A stretch of DNA of 64,000 bases, taken from assembly GCF_023065955.2 (NCBI RefSeq), contig NW_026623067.1, positions 54,072,444-54,136,443 on the forward strand, in the 5' to 3' direction. Source of the stretch: Ursus arctos (taxonomy: Eukaryota; Chordata; Mammalia; Carnivora; Ursidae). This document shows, piece after piece, positions 1 through 9,520 of this stretch; positions within the stretch are counted from its first letter, which is position 1, and the number at the start of each line of letters is the position of its first letter. Under the pieces are notes generated by a model that was not told the DNA's origin, did not search any database, and saw only the letters and a list, made by a program, of their open reading frames with translations. A program made the position numbers and the translations under genes.

Positions 1-114
1 TGCATTTAACAACTGTCTTGTACAACTCCTGAACACTTACAGCTTGGTGAGGGTGGGCTCCAGGGCCACGGTTATGTGTGTTTTATCTGTTGAGAATAGT
101 CTTACACCGGTTCA

Positions 115-181
115 GTCATGCTCATCTCTTCACTTGATCTTAGTCAAAAGGCCAAGAAGTGATGGGTCATGCTCAGCTCTT
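115..181. repeat. Target-site duplication pair around the U2 fragment
   Basis: GTCATGCTCATCTCTT (115-130) and GTCATGCTCAGCTCTT (166-181) differ at one base and enclose the U2-derived 33-mer with only two or three extra bases at the right edge. A length of 16 bp is typical of L1-mediated insertions. On the minus strand the upstream copy starts at an AT/AAGAG site, compatible with the loose L1 endonuclease preference. Confidence 0.8.
131..163 (-). pseudogene. RNU2 (pseudogene fragment): Retroposed 5' fragment of U2 snRNA (first 33 nt)
   Basis: Read on the minus strand, positions 163 to 131 match the first 33 nt of U2 small nuclear RNA at 30 of 33 positions. The mismatches are at U2 nt 4 (G to A), 10 (C to T) and 20 (G to A). 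All are transitions and the first two fit CpG decay. The copy begins exactly at U2 nucleotide 1 and stops just before the GUAGUA branch-point recognition segment. It is flanked by direct repeats at 115-130 and 166-181 that agree at 15 of 16 bases, the hallmark of target-primed reverse transcription. U2 is the spliceosomal RNA that pairs with the intron branch point; this fragment lacks that segment and the Sm site and cannot function. No poly(A) is present, as is usual for 3'-truncated snRNA retropseudogenes. The mechanism (L1 machinery acting on a truncated cDNA) is inferred. Confidence 0.85.
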
Positions 182-1371
182 ATGTTCTGTTTGGTAAATC
201 ACAGTAGCCACAGAACAGTGGGTAAGGTTTTGGATAAAGGCTTGTTGTCCCACACACCTCAAGTAAGTCACTGGCCAGTTTTGCTGTACGCGGACTTTCA
301 TTGCACAAACATGTATGAGCAAATAGGCGCAGAACATTCCTGCAGCCTGTCCTCTAAACCCAATGAAATCCATGCTCTCTGGCCTTTTAACTGCTCCAGC
401 CGAATATTTTTGGAAAATTCCACTCAAGGTCGATGACCTGACAACTTTCCACAGGCAGGATTCTCTCACCTTTGTAGTGGGCATCAAGCAACAGGGCTCC
501 TCTAACCCAGCTCCCGGACAGGAGGCCATTGTGTATTTGGTCATCAGGTGCGAGTCCTGAGGGTACAAGTTATAGGCTTCCCTAGAGTTGTAAGCCCTGT
601 TCATGCAAGGGTCTCTAGATTGAGTTTGCCCACTTAACCTTAAATGCCACTAGTTCCAACAATGACAGCCTGTGTACCATCCATTATGCCAATCAGGAAG
701 CCACTGATTTTGATTTCAGTGATGAAAACCTATTTCATTATGCCGTTTGGCAAACTCTCTAGTGTTGACTGAAATGTGCATACCTCTTATCTAAGACTAG
801 TTGACCACTCTGGGGGAGTAAATTGTGATCAAGGCCACAGACTGTGTGTAGGGGATGATTTTAACCAATACCTAAAATTACACTGCCTATGATGAATACT
901 TGAAAGTGGATCCAGATGTCATAACCCTTTGTTACATGTATTAAGTGCCTAGGGTGCCCCCTCCCCAAGTTCCCCCAGACAATTCACTTTGGCTCATAAT
1001 CCTTATGATGGAGTCATGGAAGTTTTCTTGGAAGAAATAAACCAGCTTTGAATAACTTGGGTGGTTTCATCATATAAGAGGTGAATTTTGCTGGAGTAGA
1101 GCACAGCTCGGTGTATACCAGATCTGTCCTGGGCCTCACCTAAGAGTTTTAACTAATGAGGTACTACTGAAGCATGTGCTGCACACAGGTTGGACTTCCT
1201 GGTCAGTGGTGTCCTAAGGACTCCGCTCAGCATGTGCTTTTGTTCCTCTTTTTTTTTCCTGTGTTCATTTCATTCTCCCCTGGCCTTTTGAGAAATACTG
1301 TGCCTCACCATGCAATGCGTTCTAAGTTACACTCTAAGTTAGCTGATTTTCTTTTAATGGTAGTCAGAGTC

Positions 1372-1402
1372 TTTTTGTTTTGTTTTGTTTTGTTTTGTTT
1401 TG
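1372..1402. repeat. (TTTTG)n microsatellite
   Basis: About six TTTTG units in a row, essentially pure. It sits in unique sequence and accounts for the Phe/Cys/Val-rich chance frame that crosses it. No SINE body is attached on either side, so it does not look like a retroposon tail. Confidence 0.9.
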
Positions 1403-3804
1403 GGTGAGAATCATGGCTTTTTTTTTCAGGTAGACTTTAAGAGGAAGTGGTTAAACTCCGGTAAAGAAGTTATCTGGTGCTTTAATGTGCATGTGAATAG
1501 GTTCAGCCATGTTACCAAAGTCCGTTTTAAAGGTCAACTCCTTTTCTCCCCAAAACACCGCAGTCCTAGGAATTTTAGAAGGGCCTAAAAATCTTTTCTA
1601 ACGCTAAGAAGTGATAGGGGAAGCCACTGTTAGCTGTGTGGATATGTTACTTGGACAATAAATAGCAAATGGAAATGTGCATCTGTGTAGCCGCTGACCT
1701 TTCATTATAAGCACATTGCTTTAGAATCTGCACTGTATCATTTTCAATTCAATAACCTGAGCTGTAGTAAAGAACTCTTGCAAATTATAGGTGCCCGTGT
1801 TGTGGGGGTCAGAAACAATTTATGGTAAACCAGCTGCCAAATCTTCTGAGAGCATTGATTTTGTTCTGAGTCGGTGTTGTGTAATCTCGAAAGGAGTGTG
1901 ATCAGGTAGAAATGTTTGGCTTCCCTGTAGCAATATGGAGTGGTGGAAGAACGAACTAGACCTCGTTGTGCAGTGGGCTTTGCCATCAACCAGCTCTTGG
2001 GTAGCCACTTAACACAGAGCTCCCACTGCTCTAGATTTTCTCATCTATTTAAATAAGAGTATATGAAATGTTTTCTTAATCAAATTAAGCAATTATTTTT
2101 CTTTTCCCTCAAGGCTATTTATAATGTCACTTTACCATTTAGTCTGAGATTTTTGAATGGCATTTCTCAATCCTAAAATCCCTTTACAATGACATCATTC
2201 CTCATTACTTGCAAAAGCATTATTATTAGGCAGTCTTCGATCACTGTCTTCAGTGGAAGTTAATTTTTAGAACAGAATTACATTAAAGCTATGGGGAAAA
2301 TATAGACCAGACATAAGGGGCTCATTGTCTGCTCAAGGAGTTGGCTTTTTTTTTTTCCCCATAGCCTGGATTTTTTTGTCTCTTAGTCTTAGAAAGCCTT
2401 TTGTGCTTTAAGTATAGGAAAACAGGCTTTTAAATCTGTTTTATTTGAATAAGAGTAAAGGGTTAGGAAGAAATCAAAGGTAAGTAATGTGCCTCTGATT
2501 GGCTAAGCTTGTCCACTGGGAATTTCTAAATAGGCTTTCACTTTGAGAATATGCTCACCTGTCTGTCCCCAGTATGAGTGCTGTAACCCAGCAAATGAAC
2601 AAAGAATGAAGCAAAACGGGCAATAGGAACAATAGTTCAAAGACCACAGAGCAGTTATTTGTGGAGCTGGTAAAGGCCTCTGTTAAATAAAAATCAATTT
2701 GATATGGAAGCATCAGGGACACATTGTGGGGAGACGGGGGGTACACAAGGAGAGAACACGGGAGAATACAGAGGATTACTTTTCAAATCCTCTGGCATTT
2801 CCGCACAAAAGGATGATGAAGATTTATTCTAGATGAGCTGTCATTGTCCATCAGAAGCTTTGCTGATCCAGAATAAATAGGTTCATAAAGATTGTACTTA
2901 AAATTTGAGCGTGTGAGAGTAAATAGTGGTCGGCATAGCATCTAAGAAATTTCAAAACCAGAAGGTATTGTAACATTCTATCTTCCTTTTCAAAAACAAA
3001 CCCAATGACCTGCATGCACTGATTATCCAACTACCAAAAACCCGCATATAATTCTAAACTACCTTGTTTTAGTCTGCTCTAGGGCCTGAAAATCCTTTCT
3101 ACTAATTCCCTGCAATTTTTCTAACTTTTTCTAATGAGAATAAGGTTTATACAACCTGGGCTCCCCTGCTGGGAACATCAGCCCTGAGCGATCTCAGAGC
3201 AGATGGTCTTCTTTTCTCATGACCATAAACATTTTAGGATTGATCCTTTTTTCATTTTTTACCTATCTGAAGAGTAAATGTCTTTGAGACCTTAGATACG
3301 CACCGTTAAGAGAGGACAAGAAGCTACACTGAGCAGAGTTCATGGTTGCAGAGATGAAGTGGAATGATGGCAGTGGAAGTCAGGGCATTGTGTTTCTGTC
3401 TGTAATAGAAGAAAATAGGTTGAGTTTTGAGCACTAAGGGGTTTGGTTTTAAAAATGTCTACATTTTGAGCTTTATTATGTATTGAATTTCTGGATGGTA
3501 ATTAACACCTTCCTAGTCCCTGGAATTTCAAGTATTAAAGAATAATTTCTTTTTTGGAGGAGGTAGTATTTGTTACTCTATTTAAGGTTGTTGGAAGAGG
3601 GGTAAGGGATTGGGAAGACCAGTTGCCATAATTATTCTCAGAGTATTTTAGTCACATAAAGTGTTGTATTATGTAATTTTTTTTTTTAAACCAAGGCTTT
3701 TAGAGGTGGTAGATTTCTTTCAGAAATTTTGGAGGCTGTTCATAGTGTTTGTTTGTTTTGACATCAGCCATCTACAAATTACCTTTGGTCCCAGTTAAAA
3801 GGGG
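1403..3804. other. Unique AT-rich non-coding DNA
   Basis: I see no gene, RNA or clear transposon here. Short T-tracts (for example 2347-2357 and 3680-3689) are the only simple sequence. Frames of 62-81 codons on the minus strand at 1744-2008 and 2555-2746 have no recognisable composition or motif and are treated as chance. Confidence 0.5.
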
Positions 3805-3962
3805 CATGAATCCATGTCTGCAACTTATTAGCTGTGACTTTGGGCCAGTTACTTAATCATCCAAAAAAGCCTCAGTTTCCTCATTTTAAAAGTGGGAGAA
3901 CAAAATAATACCCATCTTACCAGATTGTTTTGAAAGGAGTAAATGAGATAATGGATGCAAAG
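3805..3962 (+). repeat. MIR fragment
   Basis: The order of landmarks is that of the ancient tRNA-derived MIR family: a 'tagctgtgactttgggccag' core, then 'ttacttaa', then 'ctcagtttcctca', a short 'aaagtggga' stretch, and 'agtaaatgagataatgatg'-like 3' sequence. It is well diverged and has no visible target duplication, as expected for an element that predates placental mammals. Confidence 0.85.
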
Positions 3963-4139
3963 TTTTTCCCACACAGCCAGTTAAAGAATATCAGACAAAT
4001 TGGAGCTGTCCTTTAAATTATGATTACTGTTATCATGGTTACTAGTTAATAATTATTCAACTAGAATTTTTCTCTTACTTTGTAAAATAAGGGGTTAGGA
4101 GCAGATGATGTTTTGAGGTAAAATGCCTGCATTGTTAAA

Positions 4140-4760
4140 ACTCTGTTGTGTATTTAGGAATGAGCACCATGCACTCGGCAGTATGTTAGGCGTGCAGGAA
4201 TAGAACTTGCAGGTTTGGGTCCTTCCCTTCGAGAATGTAATAAAATTAGCAAATAAATAAAGCCAAGACAATGCTAAATTATATGGTAAACAGTATCAGC
4301 GAGATATTGGGTATTGATTTTGAATTGAGGGAAATCTGGGAGCGTCAGTCAGAAAAGATTTCCCAGAACTCGGAGTTTTCTTCTACTTCTTGAAGGAGGA
4401 ACAGGACATTGTAAACAGCATGAATGTAGAGGTTTAACACTCCATGATGCAACCAGAAAAGCTGTGTGCCAGACGGGAATGGAGGGAGTGTGACACGAGG
4501 GCCACATGGAAGGCATGCCCTTGACCCTCCATGATGGGATGCACAGAGGCTTGGAGGTCAGGCGGACTCACCGTGGGACTGAGGAGAAGTCTCATCTTTG
4601 TTATCAGCACGCTGGGGGGAATAACCCTGTCTCCCTCATTAAGAAGGTGTCTGTGCTGAAATGTCTGGGGCAGCCATTCCCCAGAGCGATAAGGCTGTTT
4701 GGGGGAGTGCGCTGGCGGCTCTTAGTGGTCTGGGTGTGGTCTGCCCTGTGACCCTGACCT
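4140..4760. repeat. Possible ancient L2-like repeat
   Basis: Positions 4150-4270 resemble a common mammalian interspersed repeat ('gagcaccatgcac...gtatgttaggcgtgcaggaatagaac', then a 'ccttcccttcgagaatgtaataaa' portion). A later part (4360-4560) fits its 'fttcccagaa...gaaggagga...gccagacgggaatgg' style. The similarity is from memory and weak, so the family (L2 or another old element) and the boundaries are uncertain. The 81-codon plus frame at 4506-4751 is not supported as a gene. Confidence 0.35.
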
Positions 4761-5030
4761 CTCCATCTGGAAAAAATGGACCTGTGCACAGATGTGTCTT
4801 GTAGCACTTTTGTTGCTCCAGAAAGTTTGGGGTTATTGTGGGTGTAGACAGTTGAGAGAGTGCCTGGGAAAATAGGGTGGATACCTTCATACGATGTCCA
4901 GCAGATAGAAGCGGCAGCCTGGAGGCACGCAGCAATGAGGACAGAGCCTAAAACATGTCCCTGTACGAAAACAAGTGTAGAAATTCAATTCTGTAGTACT
5001 ACACTCATCAATCAAAATTACTTGCACACC

Positions 5031-5170
5031 AGGGATACCTGGGTGGCTCTGTCGGTTAAGCATCTGACTCTCGATCTCAGTCCAGGTCTTGATCTCAGGG
5101 TTGTGAGTTCAGGCCCCATGCTGGATTCCACGCTGGGCTTGGAGCCTACTTTAAAAAAAAAAAAAAAAAA
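5031..5170 (+). repeat. Can-SINE (tRNA-Lys-derived), plus strand
   Basis: It has the tRNA-like head with an A box ('tggctctgtcggttaag'), a decayed B-box region ('gagttcaggcccc'), the 'ggagcctac' body and a poly(A) tail of 18 As. It is shorter than most copies because the (CT)n part is missing. Flanking repeats TGCACACC (5023-5030) and TGCACGCC (5172-5179) agree at 7 of 8 bases. The divergence suggests an older subfamily than the copy at 7.85 kb. Confidence 0.93.
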
Positions 5171-5514
5171 GTGCACGCCATATAATTGACAGTTTTCGGG
5201 AGTTGATGCAAATAGCTGAATACCATTTGAAGGGTTGCTTGGAGTCAAGGGGCGCAGAGGTGGTGGGCACAGAGGTGGAAAGTTTTGTCAAGTAAATAAG
5301 TTGATGGATGACAATCATATACTCCAGACTGAGGGGTGTGATTAACTCTGTCCTGTCCTCTACACTTGAATCTCCCCAAGCAAAAATAGGCCAGGAGATA
5401 GGTTATAAGGGAGACTTCATGGTGCAGAAGGGAGAGCAGCCTCGCGTGAGGGAAGTATCTCGACTACCGATCCAGGAATAGCTAAAACGCAGCCCGGGCA
5501 TGTGCCCCACGTGG

Positions 5515-5712
5515 TTGCCTGTGCTTTGCACACTGGACCAACTCCTTCATCCCTCACAGCAGCCTGAGGAGGGTGGTACTGTGAGCGTCATTTTGCAGTC
5601 GAGGAAACGGAAGTGTAGTAAAGTCAAGTCACCTGCACAAGATGACACAGTTAGTGACACAGAAGACAGCCTTCAAACCCAGGCAGTCTGGCTTCGAGTC
5701 CCTGTTCTTCCA
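5515..5712 (-). repeat. MIR fragment, minus strand
   Basis: Read on the plus strand it shows the reverse-complement MIR layout: 'tccctcacagcagcctgagga', 'cattttgcagtcgaggaaac', 'aagtcacctgcacaagatgacaca', then 'caaacccaggcagtctggcttcgag'. The 128-codon plus frame that covers it (5500-5886) is therefore repeat-derived, not a gene. Confidence 0.85.
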
Positions 5713-5879
5713 TGTGAGCTCTTGCTGCCTCGCGATGGACATACCCGAAGTGGTGAGGGAGGAATAGACACTTTCCCATCCATGGTACCCTTGGCACATG
5801 CCTGGCACTTGCAGCTTTGTGGACAAATTATTTTTTTTTTAATTGTGTGTGCTTGGGGTGTTCATGTATATAATACTTT

Positions 5880-5995
5880 TTATTAAAATATGTATTCAGA
5901 AGTGTACAGCTTGGTGCATCTCACAGACTGAACAATCCTGTGCAAAGAACACCCAGATCAAGAAACAGAACAGAATGGGCAGCCCTGCTACACAA
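5880..5995 (-). repeat. L1M 3'-region fragment
   Basis: The words 'agtgtacagcttggtgcatc', 'cacccagatcaagaaacaga' and 'gggcagccctgct' belong to the 3' non-coding part of old L1M elements, as also seen at 7.4 and 37.4 kb. The strand is inferred from the longer copy at 37.4 kb, where the same wording leads into reverse-oriented ORF2. Boundaries are approximate. Confidence 0.6.
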
Positions 5996-6311
5996 AAACT
6001 TCTGTCATTTTTACTGGGCACTAAGTTATGATGCTGGAAAACAACATCGTGAAAGCTATAAGCCTTTAAAAGCAAAAACAATGGAAATATAAAACATTCC
6101 AAAAAATTGCTACAACTATTGGGTGTTTCTAAAGAATAGGAAAAAACAACAATCCTACCTTTTCATTGATCTTACCACAGTTTGTGGCTTGTGTTAAGAC
6201 TGGCTGAGGGACGTAGACAACTCACGAAGGAAAGCAGAGAAGTGTCTCAATGAATTTAAGGCCACCTCCTATTATTACAGCATACAGCAGATTGGGCAGC
6301 AGACGTCAGAT

Positions 6312-6365
6312 GTAAGTAGATAGATAAAGGCTGTTAAGACGTAAGTAGATAGATAAAGGCTGTTA
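6312..6365. repeat. Short tandem duplication, 29-bp period
   Basis: A 25-base segment starting GTAAGTAGATAGATAAAGGC occurs at 6312-6336 and again, identically, at 6341-6365, separated by AGAC-type sequence. Identity without mismatch suggests a recent slippage or microduplication. No transposon body is attached. Confidence 0.9.
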
Positions 6366-6684
6366 TGGTTTGAATCATAAGGAAGACCTTTCAGTGGGCG
6401 GATCAATGGTATTTTCATCTTGCCTCTCCTAGTTTTTTAACTCTACTGGGCGACTGTCTTTGATGGTCATTCTCAACTCCTGTGGGCGCCATTTGCCAGT
6501 TGACAGGGCACAGCTATGACAATAAACATCACACTCAAAGCATAATGTCTTCCCACATCACAAATGGTTAATTCCCTTTCTTTGTGGCCAAGAAGAATCT
6601 CACGTTGAATTTTGGGACCATGCGTATACAGTCATCTTCTGCCTGGCAGCCCGTGTAGAATTGTTCACTACCTTTGGCAAGACT

Positions 6685-6780
6685 GCACAGAGAAGTTACC
6701 TAACTTGTCCAAAGTCACAGAGCTAGTACAAGGTGAAGCCGGGACTCACACCCAGTGACTCCCTGTACATAGCCTCCATG
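6685..6780 (-). repeat. MIR fragment, minus strand
   Basis: 'gagaagttacctaacttgtc', 'caaagtcacagagctagtac' and 'gccgggactcacacccag' are the reverse-oriented MIR core. Only the central part is present. Confidence 0.8.
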
Positions 6781-7394
6781 TTATATGCGTTGTCACACCA
6801 TCTTTATAAAGAGGGACTGTGCCTCTTTCCTAGGGAATGCCCTGTACCAACCAGTATTTCTCAGGGTTCACAAGGAAGGCAGCCACTATCCTTAAGGTGA
6901 TGTTCTTTTTGCCTCAAGTGTCAGATACATCCTTTGGCCTCCATACCACTCTCTTCCACCTGATAATACACTATTCTGAATCTTCGTATGGCTGCAAAGC
7001 TGTCGGAAAGTGTTTATTTTCCTTGTGGTTCCTAGGTGTGTTTATCCTAATTAATAAGGATTTTGGCTTTACAGAATTCCACACTCCTAACAATTCAATC
7101 ACAAAATCGGCAAAAGGTACCCCAATTTTTTCAGCCGAACCTCTCTCTACTTAGACACATACAAGTAATTCTAAGAAAAGTGGATTCCCATTACTTCTTC
7201 TCCGTGATGCTATGTATAAGGTGTGATATAAATCCAGTACTAAAGCATTCAGAATTATGGTGCTAAAACAAGTCGGTTGGGATTCAGTTCCAGTAGAATA
7301 TGCTTGGTATCCACTTTGTAAAGTCAGGCACTGGGATTTAGTGCCCTGATTTGAAGGTGAGTACAGTCCGCTGCCTTTTGAAGAATTCCTACCT

Positions 7395-7620
7395 AGTCTT
7401 TTAAAAACATATTTTTACTGAGATATAACACACATTTTAAGCTTGATATTGTCCCACAGAGCTTAGACACTAATTCTTCTTCTGTAAGAGTAACATGTGG
7501 CCAAAATGTGCAGAAGTCAGGGAACTTTTACACACTGACCATACCCATGTAACAGCCCCCAAAAAACAACCACAAAAAAAACCAGCATTACCAACACCTC
7601 AGAGGACCCCCTTGTTGCAG
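7395..7620 (-). repeat. L1M 3'-region fragment
   Basis: 'tttttactgagatataacac' followed by an interrupted 'cccatgtaacagcccccaa', 'accagcattaccaacacctc' and 'gaggacccccttg' is the same L1M 3' region as at 5.9 kb. It is strongly diverged and patchy. The 100-codon plus frame at 7495-7797 overlaps it and is rejected as coding. Confidence 0.55.
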
Positions 7621-7850
7621 TTTTCAGAATGTTTTAAATTTCTGGTTTTTGTTGTCGAAGTTTTATGTCTTTCCTGGTACTGCTTTCCAGCATCTGATTT
7701 ATTATCCAGTAAATGGTATTTGGTTTTATTTGCCTTTGATTTTAAGAAAAGGATGGGATTGGTCTTCAAAACACAGGTAAAAAGAACAACCTTGTAAGGA
7801 CCACAATCACTGTGGCTTTCAGAATTTCAGTTGCTAGAATTTCTACTTTA

Positions 7851-8046
7851 GGGGCGCCTGGGTAGCGCAGTCGTTAAGCGTCTGCCTTCGGCTCAGGGCA
7901 TGATCCTGGCGTTCTGGGATCGAGCCCCACATCAGGCTCCTCCACTGTGAGCCTGCTTCTTCCTCTCCCACTCCCCCTGCTTGTGTTCCCTCTCTCGCTG
8001 GCTGTCTCTGTCAAATAAATAAATAAAATCTTCAAAAAAAAAAAAA
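7851..8046 (+). repeat. Can-SINE, young bear-type copy
   Basis: A full-length tRNA-Lys-derived SINE: A box 'tagcgcagtcgttaagcgtc', B box 'gggatcgagcccc', the 'gagcctgcttcttcctctcc' body, (CT)-rich part, an AATAAATAAATAAA motif and an A-tail. It is flanked by perfect 13-bp duplications AATTTCTACTTTA (7838-7850 and 8047-8059). The perfect duplication and subfamily wording mark it as one of the youngest insertions in the window. Pol III transcription is the family mechanism; activity of this copy is unknown. Confidence 0.97.
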
Positions 8047-8829
8047 AATTTCTACTTTAAGTCTTCCTGAATGTTGCAACTGAAAACATGAAGGAGGAAA
8101 AGTATTTAGTTTGGCCCATCCCTCTTCTCAAACACAGGTTCTTGTATCATGACCTTTCTCCTTTTTTTTCCAGCTGGCAAAGGTTAAGTATGCATCGGTG
8201 CCTTGGCTGGTTGTAGCTCAGCATCTTTTGTCTTAATGTGGATTTCCCTCCCTACCAAAGGCTTTAAAAAAGTCATGAATTACATTTGTTGACTTTTCTC
8301 AGAGCCATCAGAGTTGTGCTTGCCAAAGATGTGTATAACAGGTAATTGGCCAAAATGAGATTAACAATTTATTTGAAGGAAGGGTGTAGGAAATCTTTTT
8401 AATTTAGAGGTGAAAAGATCACAGAATGGGTTAAGTACAGGTTAGCCAATTTGGCTCTAGATTTATGAGGAATTACTGAAATCATCCCTTTGCCTTCAAG
8501 GATTTCTGTATCCTCTGTGCCTCTCTATCCCCCTAGCCCATAGGCAAGAAGAAAACCAGATCAAAACATAAGCGGCAACTCTGAAAAAGTAATTTAGACA
8601 GTTAGCCAGGCTACTCTTATCCTGGTAGCATTTTGGAAGGAATGTGTTTCATGGCAGTACTTGTGAAGAGCGTCCTCAACAGCTCAGACACACTTGCTGG
8701 CCAATGCTCACAGACCATGATATATTTTGGTAGCTGGATTGCTAATCTAGATAACTCCGTTGCCTGTGTTAACATTTTTACATTAATTTTTTGGGGGTTG
8801 CTTTCCCTTGCCATTCCCACACACATTTA

Positions 8830-9520
8830 CCTACTTCCTGCCTGAAAAAGAGATTTAACAGTGATGTGCCCCAGTATGGCTTTCTTTGTATTTATTCTGC
8901 TCAGGATTCACTGAGCCTCTTGGATATGTGGATGGATGCCTTCCATCATTTTTTTTGGAAGTCCTTGGCCGGTCTTTTCAAATAAATATATCTTCTACCT
9001 CATTTTCTCTCTTCTCCTTCTAGGGCTCCGTGTATACCTATGTAAGCTGTTTTATACTGTTCCGAGGGTCTTAGATACTCTTTTTAGCTTTTGACTTTAT
9101 TTTGTTTTGGTTATACTGGTGATTCATTCTGGAAAATATCTGTTGTTTTGACTTAAACTTTCCCCTTTGCTTTGCTCAGTCAGCTGGTAAATCCATTTCA
9201 TTCTGGTGTCCTATCTTGCAGTCTCATTTTCCCTTTTGTTCTTCATTATTACTGCAGTTTTTACCTCTATACAGAAATTTCCTATGTCTTCACATTGTCA
9301 TGCATGTTTACCGCTGTACCCTTTAGCGTAGTTGGTCTTGAGTCTTGGTCTGATAACACCCAGATCCTGGTTATCTTTGCATCTGTTTGCACTGCCTGTT
9401 TCTCTTCTTATCTGTGGGTCCCAGCACTACCCAGACCTAGCTCTAGTGGAGAGTGGAATGACTCAGCACCCTTGCTTGAGTGGTATGACATAGAGGAGAC
9501 CCACTTTTTCTGGACCTAAA
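8830..9520 (-). repeat. Degenerate LINE-1-like stretch
   Basis: Phrases such as 'gattcactgagcctcttgga', 'tgtggatggatgccttccatc', 'ctcttctccttctagggctcc' and 'attctggaaaatatctgttg' match a common old L1-associated segment of mammalian genomes. The strand is assumed from its usual reverse presentation. The 115-codon plus frame at 9172-9519 lies within and is not considered a gene. I am unsure which part of L1 it represents. Confidence 0.5.

Larger units (their letters stand above)
1..1371. other. Unique non-coding sequence holding a U2 fragment
   Basis: I recognise no gene in this stretch apart from the small U2-derived insertion annotated separately. The longest open frame is 143 codons on the minus strand (604 to 173). 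It overlaps open plus-strand frames, runs through the U2 insertion region and resembles no family I know. Short plus-strand patches around 661-760 and 821-1051 read like protein but are in different frames and interrupted by stops, so a very decayed processed pseudogene is possible but unproven. No poly(A) tail or flanking duplication bounds such a copy. An AATAAA at about 1036 is not followed by an A-tract. Confidence 0.5.

Noticed and set aside
173..604. 143-codon open frame on the minus strand
   Set aside because: Overlaps competing open frames on the plus strand, has no recognisable domain, and its 3' end runs up to the U2-fragment insertion. No splice or transcript evidence.
1036..1041. 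AATAAA as a polyadenylation signal of a gene end
   Set aside because: No upstream gene or GU-rich downstream element is evident; this hexamer is common in AT-rich DNA and in every SINE tail here.
5018..5248. 76-codon minus frame and 109-codon plus frame around 5 kb
   Set aside because: Both pass through the Can-SINE and its poly(A) tail; tail-derived Phe/Lys runs confirm this.
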